From NCBI RefSeq assembly GCF_009709675.1, contig NZ_WMLB01000017.1, forward strand, positions 229,088-293,087: a stretch of DNA of 64,000 nucleotides, written 5' to 3'. The translations under genes and the position numbers were made by a program. This DNA is from Agromyces bracchium (GTDB lineage Bacteria > Actinomycetota > Actinomycetes > Actinomycetales > Microbacteriaceae). Every line of letters starts with the position of its first letter. Positions within the stretch are counted from its first letter, which is position 1. The notes under the pieces were generated by a model, which was not told the origin of the DNA, searched no databases, and saw only the letters and a list, made by a program, of their open reading frames with translations. Shown one piece after another: positions 16,300-29,490 of this stretch.

Positions 16300-17091
16300 T
16301 TACCCGGCGATGAGCTCGAGCACGCCCGTCCGCGACTCGGTCGGGGGATGCACCCGGGTGCGCCACCCCGCGCTGCGGGCCTCCGTTGCCGCGACGGGGA
16401 GCTGCGCCGCGTGCAGTTCGAGGAGCACGCTCCCGCCGTCCGTCATCCACGTCCGCGCGGTGCCGATGAGTCGCCGCGTGTGTCCCAGCCCGTCCGGACC
16501 GCCGCCGACGAGTGCCGAAGCGGGCTCGTGCTCCCGCGCCTCGCGCGGCATCAGCACCAGGTCCGGCTCCGGGACGTACGGGGGCACGGCCGCGATCGTG
16601 GTCAGCCTGCCGCGCAGCCCGCCGGGCAGCCCGTCGAGCGCATCGGCGACGTGCACACCCGCGCCGGCGGGCAGGTTGCGTCGGGCGATGGCGAGTGCGG
16701 TCGGGTCCCGGTCCGCCGCGTGAACCTCTGCCCCGGGCACGGATGCCGCGACCATCGCCGCGAGCGGCGCCACGCCGCAGTACGCCTCGAGCATCACCGG
16801 CGCGTGCGCCGACCGCACGCGGCGCACGGCGAGGCGTGCGAGCCGCAGGCTCCGCTGCCGCGGGACGAAGACGCCGGATCCGACCGCGAGCCGCAGCCGG
16901 CCGAACCGGACCCACCCGACGATCGGCTCCAACGGCTCACCTGAAACGCGGCGGCGCACGAGCTGCTCGAGCTCGGCGTCATCCGCCGCCGCCTCGACCA
17001 GGATCGCCGCCTCGTCCTCGGCGAAGACGCTGCCCGCCGCCCGAAGGCGCGACGCGACGGCGGCGATCCGCTGACCTGAGCGAGGAGGCAC
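16300..17091 (-). CDS. PrmC-related SAM-dependent methyltransferase (putative protein N5-glutamine methyltransferase)
   Basis: Two-domain protein: an N-terminal helical domain (to about residue 80) and a Rossmann methyltransferase domain with motif I degenerate as LEAYCGVAPLAA, then VHAADRDPTALAIARRN (acidic loop binding SAM). It resembles the actinobacterial PrmC-related group that methylates or is proposed to methylate Gln. The catalytic NPPY-type motif reads VPPYVP, so the Asn that binds the target glutamine in PrmC is replaced by Val. Length about 263 aa. The start is taken as GTG 17089-17091, directly preceded by GGGGGA, but start choice is uncertain. Confidence 0.8.
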   Translation of the reverse strand: MPPRSGQRIAAVASRLRAAGSVFAEDEAAILVEAAADDAELEQLVRRRVSGEPLEPIVGWVRFGRLRLAVGSGVFVPRQRSLRLARLAVRRVRSAHAPVMLEAYCGVAPLAAMVAASVPGAEVHAADRDPTALAIARRNLPAGAGVHVADALDGLPGGLRGRLTTIAAVPPYVPEPDLVLMPREAREHEPASALVGGGPDGLGHTRRLIGTARTWMTDGGSVLLELHAAQLPVAATEARSAGWRTRVHPPTESRTGVLELIAG

Positions 17092-17128
17092 TCCCCCAGT
17101 CTGGTGCGTCGCGGCGCGGTCCCGCGTG

Positions 17129-17190
17129 CAGGACGGGCCGGGAAACCGTCGGCGGCCCGGAACCGAGGTTCCGAGCCGCCGCCCGTCCTG
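17129..17190 (-). terminator. Long hairpin between the secreted-peptide gene and the methyltransferase gene
   Basis: Composite stem: 10 bp outer (17129-17138 with 17181-17190), 6 bp GGCGGC/GCCGCC (17151-17156 with 17175-17180) and 6 bp inner GGAACC/GGTTCC (17159-17164 with 17167-17172). It lies 15 bp after the stop of the secreted protein gene, consistent with its terminator. Confidence 0.65.
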
Positions 17191-17204
17191 GGAAGCCCCG
17201 GGAC

Positions 17205-17426
17205 TCAGTCGCCGCAGAGGCCGCGAGCGATCTCGTTCTTCGTCTGGCCGCCGACGGCCTTGACGACCTCGCCGACGCCGTTGAAGCCGAGCGCGCCCTC
17301 GGTGTTGAGGGTCTTGTGGATCCCGCCGAAGCATGCGGCGTCGTTGGGCGCCGCGTTCGCCGGGGCCGCGGCGAGACCGACCGCAGCGAGGCCGATGATG
17401 AATCCGGTGGCGAGAATGCGCTTCAT
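17205..17426 (-). CDS. Small secreted two-cysteine protein
   Basis: 73-aa precursor with a clear signal peptide: KR, a hydrophobic core ILATGFIIGLAAVGL, and a likely cleavage after AAPANA. The mature peptide is about 48 residues, with only two Cys (DAACFGG and the near-terminal GLCGD) that probably form one disulfide, plus a Gly/Lys-rich centre. The ATG at 17424-17426 is preceded by GAAGGGGAAG. It resembles uncharacterised small exported actinobacterial proteins; function unknown. It stands alone between tRNA-Ala and the methyltransferase gene. Confidence 0.8.
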   Translation of the reverse strand: MKRILATGFIIGLAAVGLAAAPANAAPNDAACFGGIHKTLNTEGALGFNGVGEVVKAVGGQTKNEIARGLCGD

Positions 17427-17582
17427 TGGACTTCCCCTTCTGTCTGCGGGTGCCTTCCACCCGATATCCACTACTTCCGGGATCGGAGCGGGATCGGATG
17501 CACCTCGTCGAGAAAATCTCCGACGGGCGTCGATGACAGGGGAAACGACCGGTGACCGGTGTACCGATCAGGGACTGGACTG

Positions 17583-17655
17583 TGGAGCCTAGGAGATTCG
17601 AACTCCTGACATCCTGCTTGCAAAGCAGGCGCTCTACCAACTGAGCTAAGGCCCC
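17583..17655 (-). tRNA. tRNA-Ala (anticodon TGC)
   Basis: The minus strand folds as a 73-nt cloverleaf. Acceptor GGGGCCT pairs with AGGCTCC (one G-T), discriminator A. D arm GCTC/GAGC, anticodon loop TTTGCAA within CTGC/GCAG, T arm GGAGTTCGAATCTCC. CCA is not encoded. Confidence 0.97.
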
Positions 17656-17697
17656 GTGGCGGATGCCCTGGGGCACCCGGTTGTGGAGTTATCGGAG

Positions 17698-17771
17698 TGG
17701 GGATACGAGGACTTGAACCTCGGACCTCTTCGTTATCAGCGAAGCGCTCTAACCGCCTGAGCTATATCCCC
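17698..17771 (-). tRNA. tRNA-Ile (anticodon GAT)
   Basis: 74-nt cloverleaf on the minus strand: acceptor GGGGATA/TATCCCC with discriminator A, anticodon loop CTGATAA within CTTCG/CGAAG, T arm CGAGGTTCAAGTCCTCG. CCA is not encoded. It precedes tRNA-Ala in the usual gyrA-distal actinobacterial pair. Confidence 0.97.
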
Positions 17772-17843
17772 GAATTTCGGCCGAAGGACAGACTACCCGA
17801 AGGGTTCGGGATCGTGAAATCGAGCCGGTGACCTCGGCGTTGA

Positions 17844-17882
17844 GGTCTCGATACCGCGGCCCGGAAGGGGCCGCGACTCGAC
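17844..17882. repeat. Palindromic REP-like element
   Basis: AGGTCTCGAtac then CGCGGCCC, loop, and GGGCCGCG ending acTCGACCT. The outer GGTCTCGATAC...ACTCGACC frame recurs as an extragenic palindrome in Microbacteriaceae genomes (from memory, not checked here). It lies downstream of the gyrB-gyrA-DUF3566 operon, where it could also act as a terminator. Confidence 0.6.
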
Positions 17883-17917
17883 CTGAGCCGGCCGAACGCT
17901 GGCGCGTCCGGGGCGAC

Positions 17918-18322
17918 TCAGTTGTTGGTGAAACCGACCAGGATGCCGCCCGTGATCTTGACGCTGAGGTTGTACAGCACGGCCACGACCGCGCCGAGCG
18001 CGGTGGTCACGACGAGGTTCAGCAGCGACGCCACCACGGCGAAGCCCATGACGTTGCCGACCGACAGGATCGAGCGCAGGTCGGTGCCCGCACCGGCGAC
18101 ATCCTGCACCAGGCTGTTCAGGTTCTCGAAGAGGCCCGTCGACTGGACGATGGTGAAGACCAGGAACGTCGCCACGATGTTCACGACCGAGAGGCACACG
18201 GCCACCAGGAAGGACAGCTTCACCGCCGACCAGAAGTCGATGTACACCAGGCGCAGGCGCACCTGCTTGGCCGGGGGCTTCCGGTTGGACTTCCCGGCCA
18301 GTTTCTCGGCGACACTGCTCAT
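17918..18322 (-). CDS. DUF3566 transmembrane protein
   Basis: Conserved actinobacterial protein that typically follows gyrA. The 134-aa product has a basic N-terminus (KSNRKPPAKQVRLRL), a membrane helix at about 35-58 (VKLSFLVAVCLSVVNIVATFLVF), an amphipathic middle and a second helix region at about 88-115, ending KITGGILVGFTNN. Function unknown; a membrane scaffold near the origin has been suggested for homologues. Start ATG 18320-18322 is chosen because GAGGAG lies 8 nt upstream; a GTG at 18329-18331 overlapping the gyrA stop is the alternative. Confidence 0.9.
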   Translation of the reverse strand: MSSVAEKLAGKSNRKPPAKQVRLRLVYIDFWSAVKLSFLVAVCLSVVNIVATFLVFTIVQSTGLFENLNSLVQDVAGAGTDLRSILSVGNVMGFAVVASLLNLVVTTALGAVVAVLYNLSVKITGGILVGFTNN

Positions 18323-18327
18323 GACGC

Positions 18328-23065
<4,738 letters not shown>

Positions 23066-23545
23066 TCAGCCGTAGGTGTCGCGCGGACCGCGCCCTGGAA
23101 CCGATCTGGGACCCTTTTTCCAGGTGGGGGCATCCGGGCCTTGGAAACGGATGGTGTCGACCCCCGCCCGCGGGTGCCGCTCGAGGATGGCGCGGATGAG
23201 CTCCTCGCGCATCATCCGGAGCTGCGTCGCCCAGGCCGTCGACTCGCAGCGCACCTGGAGCACGCCGCCCTCGATCGCGATCGGCTCGGAGTGCCGGGCG
23301 ATGTCCTCGCCGGCGATCTCGGGCCAGGCCGAGAGCAGCTCCTGCTGGGAGAGCGCGCCGGTCCAGCCGAGCTGCGCGGTCAACGCGTCGATCGCGGCGC
23401 CCAGGGGCTTGGGGTCTCGTCCGGGCGCGAACGGCTCGCTGCCTTCGACCTCGCGCACGCGCGTTCGGGCCCTCCCGGGGCGGATGCGGGGTTCTCCGCC
23501 GAAGATCTCGCGGAAGTGCTGGTAGGTGCGCGCGGCCTCAGACAC
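23066..23545 (-). CDS. DUF721 / DciA-like protein
   Basis: 159-aa protein with the DUF721 core at about residues 55-140 (LSAWPEIAGEDIARHSEP and STAWATQLRMM). DciA proteins of this family load the DnaB replicative helicase in bacteria lacking DnaC/DnaI; the actinobacterial gene between recF and gyrB is the usual DciA candidate. The N-terminus is basic and disordered. GTG start 23543-23545 overlaps the recF stop by 8 bp. Its partner dnaB lies at 51-52 kb in this window. Confidence 0.88.
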   Translation of the reverse strand: MSEAARTYQHFREIFGGEPRIRPGRARTRVREVEGSEPFAPGRDPKPLGAAIDALTAQLGWTGALSQQELLSAWPEIAGEDIARHSEPIAIEGGVLQVRCESTAWATQLRMMREELIRAILERHPRAGVDTIRFQGPDAPTWKKGPRSVPGRGPRDTYG

Positions 23546-24797
23546 CGGATGCCTCCGACGGCATGCGTTCGGCGGACGCCGCTGGCTCGTCGTGCGACGA
23601 GTGCCCGCTCGTCGCCGGCGGAGTCTCGACCACCTCGCCGCCCGCGATGCGGATCACGCGGTGCGAGAGCGGTTCGGGCACGTCCTCGAGGACGGCCGCG
23701 GTGATCAGCACCTGCTCGTAGCCGCCGACCGCCGCGGCCAATCGCTCTCGGCGAGACCGGTCGAGCTCGGCGAACACGTCGTCGAGCACGAGCACCGGAT
23801 CGCCCGTGGTCGAGTCGCGCCGGAGCAGCTCGGCCGACGCGAGTCGCAGCGCGAGGGCGAACGACCAGGACTCGCCGTGGCTCGCGTACCCCTTGGCCGG
23901 CAGGCCGTTGAGGAGCAGGAGCACGTCGTCGCGGTGCGGGCCCGCAAGCGTCACGCCGCGCTCGAGCTCCTTCCGGCGAAGCGACGTGAGCGCCGAAGCG
24001 AATCGCTCGGCCGTCGGTGCCGGGCCGCTCGAGGCGGCAGCGGGCTCGTCGCCGTCCGTCGCGGTGTCGGCTTCCGTCGTCTCGTCGTCGGGATCGGCGC
24101 CGTCGATGGAGAGCACCGACCGGACCTCCGGGCGGTGGTCGTCGTCGACGATCGAGCGGTACGCGGCCGCGAGCGGGTCACGGAGCTCGGCCACGAGTTC
24201 CTCCCTCCGGTCGACGAGCTCGGCGCCGAGCGCGACGAGCCGCTCGTCCCAGATGTCGAGGGTGGTGAGCTGCGAGGCCGCGAGCCCGCGCGCCCGCGCG
24301 CTCTTCAGGAGCGAGTTGCGCTGCTTGAGCACGCGGTCGTAATCGGCCATGACCCCCGCGAGCCGCGGCATCCGCTGCACGAGCAGACCGTCGAGCATGC
24401 GGCGCCGCACCGACGGCTCGCCCCGGACGATCGCCAGGTCCTCCGGGGCGAAGAGCACGGTGTGCGCGTAGCGCGGCAGGTCGCGCGGCTTGGCCGCACC
24501 GCGGTTCACCTGGGCGCGGTTCGCGCCCTGGCGGTTGAGCTGCAGCTCGAGCAGCACCTCGCGACCGCCGGAGGACAGCAGGGCCCGCACGATCGCGGCA
24601 TCCGCCCCCGACCGGATGAGGGCCTGGTCGCTCGAGACGCGATGCGAGCCGAGCGTGGCGAGGTAGCCGATCGCCTCGACGAGGTTCGTCTTGCCCTGCC
24701 CGTTGCGCCCGACGATGACCGTCGCGCCCGGCTCGAACGAGAGCTCGGCCGAACGGTAGTTGCGGAAGTCGGTGAGCGAGAGCCTCGCGACGTGCAC
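23538..24797 (-). CDS. recF: DNA replication/repair protein RecF
   Basis: SMC-like ATPase that helps load RecA at ssDNA gaps via RecR/RecO. Walker A GRNGQGKT is near residue 31; the ABC signature region GPHRDD and Walker B LVLDDVFAELD are present in the C-terminal third. 419 aa, with a disordered insertion (about 235-275, acidic/Thr/Ala-rich) and a ~30-residue Ser/Pro tail. GTG 24795-24797 (MHVARLSLTDFRNY) has GGGAG seven bases upstream. It follows dnaN by 68 bp on the same strand. Confidence 0.96.
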   Translation of the reverse strand: MHVARLSLTDFRNYRSAELSFEPGATVIVGRNGQGKTNLVEAIGYLATLGSHRVSSDQALIRSGADAAIVRALLSSGGREVLLELQLNRQGANRAQVNRGAAKPRDLPRYAHTVLFAPEDLAIVRGEPSVRRRMLDGLLVQRMPRLAGVMADYDRVLKQRNSLLKSARARGLAASQLTTLDIWDERLVALGAELVDRREELVAELRDPLAAAYRSIVDDDHRPEVRSVLSIDGADPDDETTEADTATDGDEPAAASSGPAPTAERFASALTSLRRKELERGVTLAGPHRDDVLLLLNGLPAKGYASHGESWSFALALRLASAELLRRDSTTGDPVLVLDDVFAELDRSRRERLAAAVGGYEQVLITAAVLEDVPEPLSHRVIRIAGGEVVETPPATSGHSSHDEPAASAERMPSEASGV

Positions 24798-24865
24798 GGT
24801 GCGGCTCCCTTCTCGCGAACCACCACGGTACCCGCCCGCGCCGACATCGCGGCCGCGGGATCGGC

Positions 24866-26020
24866 CTACCGGAGGAGCAGGTTCGGCTGCAGGAGGTAGC
24901 GGTAGCTGTCGGCGCCCGCCTGCTCGCGCGAGGTCTGGCTCGTGATGAGCACGGGGCCGGGCTTGTTCGGGTTCTCGGTCTTGGTGAACGAGATCCGGAC
25001 GAACTCGCTCGGCACCGCCTGCAGGCCGTCGAGGAGGAACTGCGGCTTCAGCGACACGACGGTCTCGTCGCCCGTGAGGATGGCATCGATCGACTCGGAC
25101 GCCTGGGCCTGCTCGCTGCCGATGGCCTCGAGCGTGAGTCCGTCGGCCGTGAACGAGTAGCGCAGCGCGGCCTCGCGCTCGAGCACGAGCGCCACTCGGC
25201 GGGTCGCCTCGATGAGCTCGGCGGTGTTCATGACGGCGTAGTTGTCGACGGTCTCGGGGAAGAGCCGGCGGACGGGCGGGAAGTTGCCCTTGATGAGCAG
25301 GCTCGTGACCGTCTTGCGATCGGCCGAGAACGCGATGAGCTCGCGGTCGTCGCGACTCGTGATCGCCACCGAGATCGTGCCCGAGTGGCCGAAGGTCTTG
25401 CCGACCTCCTGCAGGGTCCGGGCCGGCACGAGCGCGGTCGTCGCCGCGTCGCCCTCGCCGGCGACGCCCCCGCCGTCCCAGTCGATCTCGCGGATCGCGA
25501 CGCGGTAGCGGTCGGTGGCGACGAGGCTCAGGTTGGTCTCGCGCACCTCGAGCTGCACGCCCGTGATGACGGGCGTCACGTCGTCGCGGGATGCCGCGAC
25601 CGCGACCTGTGCGACGGCCGACGCGAACTCCTCTGCCGGGACGACGCCGGTCTGCTCGCCGATCTCGGGGATCGACGGGTACTCCTCGACGGGCATCGAC
25701 AGCAGCGTGAAGCTCGCCGAACCGCACGTCACCGAGATGCGCGACTCCTCGGTCGAGACGCGCACCGGCGCGTTCGGCAGGCGGCCGGCGATCTCCGCGA
25801 GGAGTCGGCCCGACACGAGCACGGTGCCCGGTTCCTCGACGTCGGCCTGGATCTCGGTGCGCGAGGACACCTCGTAGTCGAAGGACGAGAGGACGAGCCC
25901 GTCGCCCTCGGCCTGGATCAGCACCCCGGAGAGGATCGGGAGGGTCGTGCGCTGCGGGAGGAGCTTGACGGCGAACGACACGGCCTCACTGAAGACGTCG
26001 CGATTGACCTGGAACTTCAC
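24866..26020 (-). CDS. dnaN: DNA polymerase III sliding clamp (beta subunit)
   Basis: Ring-shaped processivity clamp. 384 aa, three similar clamp domains. Landmarks are LPQRTTLPILSGVLI in domain 1, MPVEEYPSIPEI near the domain 1/2 junction, and the C-terminal YRYLLQPNLLLR, a variant of the clamp C-terminus that forms the client-binding groove (many homologues end in M-R/L-P-x-R). GTG 26018-26020 (MKFQVNRDVF) has GGGAG upstream; the frame extends upstream, but that part lies in oriC and lacks a ribosome site. First gene to the left of oriC. Confidence 0.96.
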   Translation of the reverse strand: MKFQVNRDVFSEAVSFAVKLLPQRTTLPILSGVLIQAEGDGLVLSSFDYEVSSRTEIQADVEEPGTVLVSGRLLAEIAGRLPNAPVRVSTEESRISVTCGSASFTLLSMPVEEYPSIPEIGEQTGVVPAEEFASAVAQVAVAASRDDVTPVITGVQLEVRETNLSLVATDRYRVAIREIDWDGGGVAGEGDAATTALVPARTLQEVGKTFGHSGTISVAITSRDDRELIAFSADRKTVTSLLIKGNFPPVRRLFPETVDNYAVMNTAELIEATRRVALVLEREAALRYSFTADGLTLEAIGSEQAQASESIDAILTGDETVVSLKPQFLLDGLQAVPSEFVRISFTKTENPNKPGPVLITSQTSREQAGADSYRYLLQPNLLLR

Positions 26021-26490
26021 GGTTCTCCCGTCGTGGAGGTGCTGGGTGGCTCCCATGCTATCCGGACGCCCGTTTCCGGCGGCGTGTTTTCGAGGGCTGC
26101 GACGCGGCGGCGCCGCTCGCCCGACCGGCCCGGTCCCAGGTTGCCGAACGCCGTGGGTTAATCCATCTATCTCTTAACGGTGTTAACCGGTGTGGAAACT
26201 GTGGATGGTGTTCGGAGATCCGCGAGCTGGTGCCGATCGAGGGCCGTCGGGGCTGTGCACGGTGTGTGGAAACCCGTGGGAGCGGCATCCGTCGTCGTCG
26301 ACCGGTGCACGGAGTTGTGCACAGGCCGACGGGCCGTCTCAACAGTCGTGGCGCGGTTGCTCGTTAACAATCCACAGATTTTCCACACCTGTGCGGAATC
26401 GTGTCGGCGGGCTCTCAGGAACGGCTCGCGAGCCGTCGCGGGGCGCGCCGACGAGCCGCGCGGGCGCGCGGCATCCGTTACCGGGCCGGG
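26021..26490. other. Chromosomal replication origin oriC
   Basis: Non-coding 470 bp between dnaN and dnaA. DnaA-box-like 9-mers: TGTGGAAAC 26191-26199, TGTGGATGG 26200-26208, TGTGGAAAC 26265-26273, TTGTGCACA 26315-26323, CAATCCACA 26368-26376 and TTTTCCACA 26379-26387, in both orientations. A locally AT-rich stretch with GGTTAATCC and CTTAACGGTGTTAAC (about 26156-26187) is the best candidate unwinding element. The strong orientation change of neighbouring genes and the dnaA-dnaN context support origin function. Confidence 0.9.
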
Positions 26491-27987
26491 TCAGCGGTAG
26501 CGGGCGGTCTGCTTGATGCGCGCGGTCAGCTCGGTGACCTGGTTGTAGATCGAGCGGCGCTCCTTCATGAGCTCCGAGATCTTCTTGTTGGCGTACATCA
26601 CCGTCGTGTGGTCGCGGTTGCCGAACAGCTGCCCGATCTTCGGCAGGCTGAGGCTCGTCAGCTCGCGGCAGAGGTACATCGCGATCTGGCGCGCCGTCGC
26701 CACCGCCTGCGAGCGGCTCGAGCCGTACAGGTCGTCGACCGTGAGCTTGAAGTAGTCGGCGGTCGCCGTGATGATGTCGACCGGCGCGACGACGTTGTCG
26801 GTGTCGTCCGTGATCAGGTCCTTCAGGACCGTCTGCACGAGCGGCATGTCGACCGGCGTGCGATTCAGGCTCGCGAACGCCGTCACGCGGATGAGCGTCC
26901 CCTCGAGCTCGCGGATGTTGCTCGAGACCTTCGAGGCCATGTACTCGAGGATGTCGTCGGGCACCTGCAGGTGCTCGTTCTGCGCCTTCTTGCGGAGGAT
27001 CGCGATGCGCGTCTCGAGGTCGGGCGCCTGGACGTCGGTGATCAGGCCCCACTCGAAGCGGCTGCGCATCCGGTCCTCGAAGCCCGTCAGGTGCTTCGGC
27101 GGCACGTCGCTCGTGATCACGACCTGCTTGTTGTGATCGTGCAGCGTGTTGAAGGTGTGGAAGAACGCCTCCTGCGTCTCCGCCTTGCCCTGCAGGAACT
27201 GGATGTCGTCGATCAGCAGGATGTCGATGTTGCGGTAGCGCTGCTGGAAGAGCGAACCGCGGTTGTTCGCGATCGAGTTGATGAAGTCGTTCGTGAACTC
27301 CTCGGAGGAGACGTACCGCACGCGGATGCCCGGGTACAGGCTCATCGCGTAGTGGCCGATTGCGTGCAGGAGGTGCGTCTTGCCGAGGCCCGAGTCGCCG
27401 TAGATGAAGAGCGGGTTGTACGCCTTCGCCGGCGCCTCGGCCACGGCGACGGCCGCAGCGTGCGCGAAGCGGTTGGACTGGCCGATGACGAAGCTGTCGA
27501 ACGAGTACTTCGGGTTGAGCCGAGCGTCGCGCGGGCGGTCGACGCTGCCGCTGCCGCTGTCGAAGATCGGCTGCGGGCCCGGCGGCATGTCATCGGTGCC
27601 GTCCAGGCCGATCGGGCCGGCGGTCATGCCGACGCCGCCCATTCCGGGTGCGGTCGGGCCGACGGATGCCGCGGCGCCCATGGGTCCGACCGCATCGGGT
27701 TCGACCTGCCGCAACTGATCGAGCTCGGGGTTCACGACCACGTAGAAGGAGGTCACCGGCGACGGCGCCTCGATCGCGCTCATCGCGGAGAGCAGCGAGA
27801 CCCGCATGCGCTGGTTGAGCATGCTCGCGGTGAAGTCGTTCGGGACTTCGAGGTAGAAGGTGCCCGCAGCGATGCCCTTGGGCTCGACCAGGTTGAGGAA
27901 GCCCTGGAGCATCGGCGTGATCGCCTCGTCGTCGGAGAGTCGCTCGAGGACCGTCGCCCACGTCTCGCTGATGGGCTGTTCCGTCAT
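26491..27987 (-). CDS. dnaA: Chromosomal replication initiator DnaA
   Basis: AAA+ initiator binding DnaA boxes and opening oriC. Domain I covers about 1-90; a Gly/Met/Pro-rich linker (domain II, about 95-160) is followed by the ATPase domain with Walker A GDSGLGKT near residue 201, Walker [11 protein letters not shown] and an arginine finger region. Domain IV has the helix-turn-helix signature [15 protein letters not shown]. 498 aa. ATG 27985-27987 with GGGGAG two bases upstream (tight spacing). Promoter elements are visible about 170 bp upstream. Confidence 0.97.
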   Translation of the reverse strand: MTEQPISETWATVLERLSDDEAITPMLQGFLNLVEPKGIAAGTFYLEVPNDFTASMLNQRMRVSLLSAMSAIEAPSPVTSFYVVVNPELDQLRQVEPDAVGPMGAAASVGPTAPGMGGVGMTAGPIGLDGTDDMPPGPQPIFDSGSGSVDRPRDARLNPKYSFDSFVIGQSNRFAHAAAVAVAEAPAKAYNPLFIYGDSGLGKTHLLHAIGHYAMSLYPGIRVRYVSSEEFTNDFINSIANNRGSLFQQRYRNIDILLIDDIQFLQGKAETQEAFFHTFNTLHDHNKQVVITSDVPPKHLTGFEDRMRSRFEWGLITDVQAPDLETRIAILRKKAQNEHLQVPDDILEYMASKVSSNIRELEGTLIRVTAFASLNRTPVDMPLVQTVLKDLITDDTDNVVAPVDIITATADYFKLTVDDLYGSSRSQAVATARQIAMYLCRELTSLSLPKIGQLFGNRDHTTVMYANKKISELMKERRSIYNQVTELTARIKQTARYR

Positions 27988-28152
27988 CGCTCCCCGCAAT
28001 CTCTCGCACCGTTCGGCGGCCGCTCGTCGCTCCCCCGAGCGATTCGGCGGAGCGGCCCGAAGGCGTCTGTTCACAGCGTTCTCCACCGCCTGTGGGCAGA
28101 CTTGCGAGAACCGCGGGATTCCGCCGCACAGGCTGGGGATAACTGGTGTCAC

Positions 28153-28181
28153 ACGCTAGCGAATCGGACCTGCTCGGACAA
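28153..28181 (-). promoter_or_regulatory. dnaA promoter
   Basis: On the minus strand, -35 TTGTCC (28176-28181), 17-nt spacer, -10 TAGCGT (28153-28158), giving a 5' leader of about 160 nt to dnaA. A DnaA-box-like TTATCCCCA lies just downstream (complement of 28134-28142), a plausible autoregulatory site. The 411-bp gap 27988-28398 otherwise holds only the rpmH promoter. Confidence 0.6.
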
Positions 28182-28274
28182 ATGCCGGTTCGAGGATCCG
28201 CCGCGCCCCGGCGTGTCGTTCCGCACGGCAACCTGTGGATCGGTGCAGAATGTCCCTTTCGTGGTGCGCTCGGT

Positions 28275-28303
28275 TTGACCGTGGCATCCGCAGGCCGTAG
28301 TTT
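28275..28303 (+). promoter_or_regulatory. rpmH operon promoter
   Basis: -35 TTGACC (28275-28280), exact 17-nt spacer, -10 TAGTTT (28298-28303) continuing into TTAAT. This sigma-70-type promoter would drive rpmH-rnpA-yidD-yidC-jag with a leader of about 90 nt. Confidence 0.7.
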
Positions 28304-28398
28304 TAATCAGTTGACCGCAGCCCTTTCGGGCACCGAGTTCTCCCCGCCGGCGCACCTGTGACGCGTCCGTGCGCGGAATTTCCCAGCCGGAGAAGAAG

Positions 28399-28536
28399 AT
28401 GAGCAAGCGTACGTTCCAGCCCAACAACCGTCGTCGCGCCAAGAAGCACGGCTTCCGCGCCCGCATGCGCACGCGTGCCGGCCGCGCGATCCTCTCGGCC
28501 CGCCGCTCCAAGGGCCGCACCGAGCTCTCCGCGTAA
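28399..28536 (+). CDS. rpmH: 50S ribosomal protein L34
   Basis: 45-aa, strongly basic protein of the large subunit, starting [19 protein letters not shown] and ending SKGRTELSA, typical L34 (residues RT..PN.R.R.K.HGFR.RM.T..GR). The ribosome site is GGAGAAG. Starts the rightward operon and lies 411 bp from dnaA, divergently transcribed. Too short for most automatic gene cutoffs. Confidence 0.97.
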   Translation: MSKRTFQPNNRRRAKKHGFRARMRTRAGRAILSARRSKGRTELSA

Positions 28537-28544
28537 GTTCCTCG

Positions 28545-28967
28545 GTGCTCGCCAAAGCCAACCGCATCACGAGCGCCGATGACTACCGGTTCATCGTGCG
28601 CCGTGGTGCGAAGGTCGCCGGTGCCCACACCGTGAGCTACATCCGCTCGCGGGAGGCGGGTTCCGACGCGCGCTTCGGCTTCATCGTGTCCAAGAAGGTC
28701 GGCACCGCCGTCCGCCGCAACCTGGTTCGGCGGCGGTTGAAGGCGGCCGGCCGCGAGTTCGTCGACGGCGGGGTCACCGCCGTCGACGTCGTCGTCCGTG
28801 CGCTGCCCTCCGCATCCGCCGCCGGCTTCGCCGAGCTCCGCGACGAGCTCGGCGCGGCGCTGACGTCTCGTTCCGGTCGGCCGGGTCCGGCCGCCCCCGC
28901 CCGACGCCCGTCGTCGAGTTCCGGCTCCGACGCGCCGGTCACCGCCGTCCGACTGGAAGAGCGCTGA
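28545..28967 (+). CDS. rnpA: Ribonuclease P protein component
   Basis: Protein subunit that helps RNase P RNA cleave 5' leaders of tRNA precursors. Signature: RFGFIVSKKVGTAVRRNLVRRRLK (residues about 44-67) plus the downstream DVVVRALPSA strand. 140 aa, with a Pro/Ser-rich tail of about 35 residues beyond the core, longer than in most bacteria. GTG start 28545, 8 bp after the rpmH stop. yidD follows after 1 bp. Confidence 0.96.
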   Translation: MLAKANRITSADDYRFIVRRGAKVAGAHTVSYIRSREAGSDARFGFIVSKKVGTAVRRNLVRRRLKAAGREFVDGGVTAVDVVVRALPSASAAGFAELRDELGAALTSRSGRPGPAAPARRPSSSSGSDAPVTAVRLEER

Positions 28968-28968
28968 C

Positions 28969-29481
28969 GTGAAGGACCTCGCCTGGTTCGTCTGGCTCCT
29001 GCCCCGCAACGCGGGCGTGCTGCTCATCCGCGCCTACCGGGCCGTGGTCTCCCCGCTCTACGGCGACGTGTGCCGGTACTACCCCTCGTGTTCGGCCTAC
29101 GGGCTCGGCGCGGTGCAGCACCGCGGACTGGTCGTCGGGTCGGTCCTCACGGCGTGGCGCATCGTCCGATGCAACCCCTGGTCCGCCGGCGGTGTCGACG
29201 ACGTGCCCCTGCCTCGCGTCCGACGCTTCCATGTCACCCGGTTCGGTCTCGTGATCCCGGCCGGCTGGGCCGGAGCGGCAGCCGCCGACCGCCCTCACGC
29301 ACGCAGCGGGCGCCGACGGGTCGGCGTCCCGGTCACCGCTGATGCCCACGGCGGGCACACCCACGCGCCGCGCGAAGCGGCGCACACCCACGACCACTCC
29401 CCGGCCGGCGACTCCGTGGCATCCGCCCCGCCCCGTCTCGCGGAACCCGAACTCTCCCCCATCACGTCCCGGAAGGACTGA
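28969..29481 (+). CDS. yidD: Membrane protein insertion efficiency factor YidD with His-rich tail
   Basis: YidD-family protein proposed to assist YidC. The conserved core covers about residues 1-85: RAYRAVVSPLYGDVCRYYPSCSAYG and RIVRCNPWSAGGVDDVP, with three conserved Cys. Most YidD proteins end near residue 85-110; here an extra ~85-residue tail contains a His-rich segment (HGGHTHAPREAAHTHDH, about 125-141), a typical metal-binding pattern. GTG 28969 starts 1 bp after the rnpA stop; yidC starts 9 bp after its stop. Confidence 0.94.
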   Translation: MKDLAWFVWLLPRNAGVLLIRAYRAVVSPLYGDVCRYYPSCSAYGLGAVQHRGLVVGSVLTAWRIVRCNPWSAGGVDDVPLPRVRRFHVTRFGLVIPAGWAGAAAADRPHARSGRRRVGVPVTADAHGGHTHAPREAAHTHDHSPAGDSVASAPPRLAEPELSPITSRKD

Positions 29482-29490
29482 CCCGCTCCC

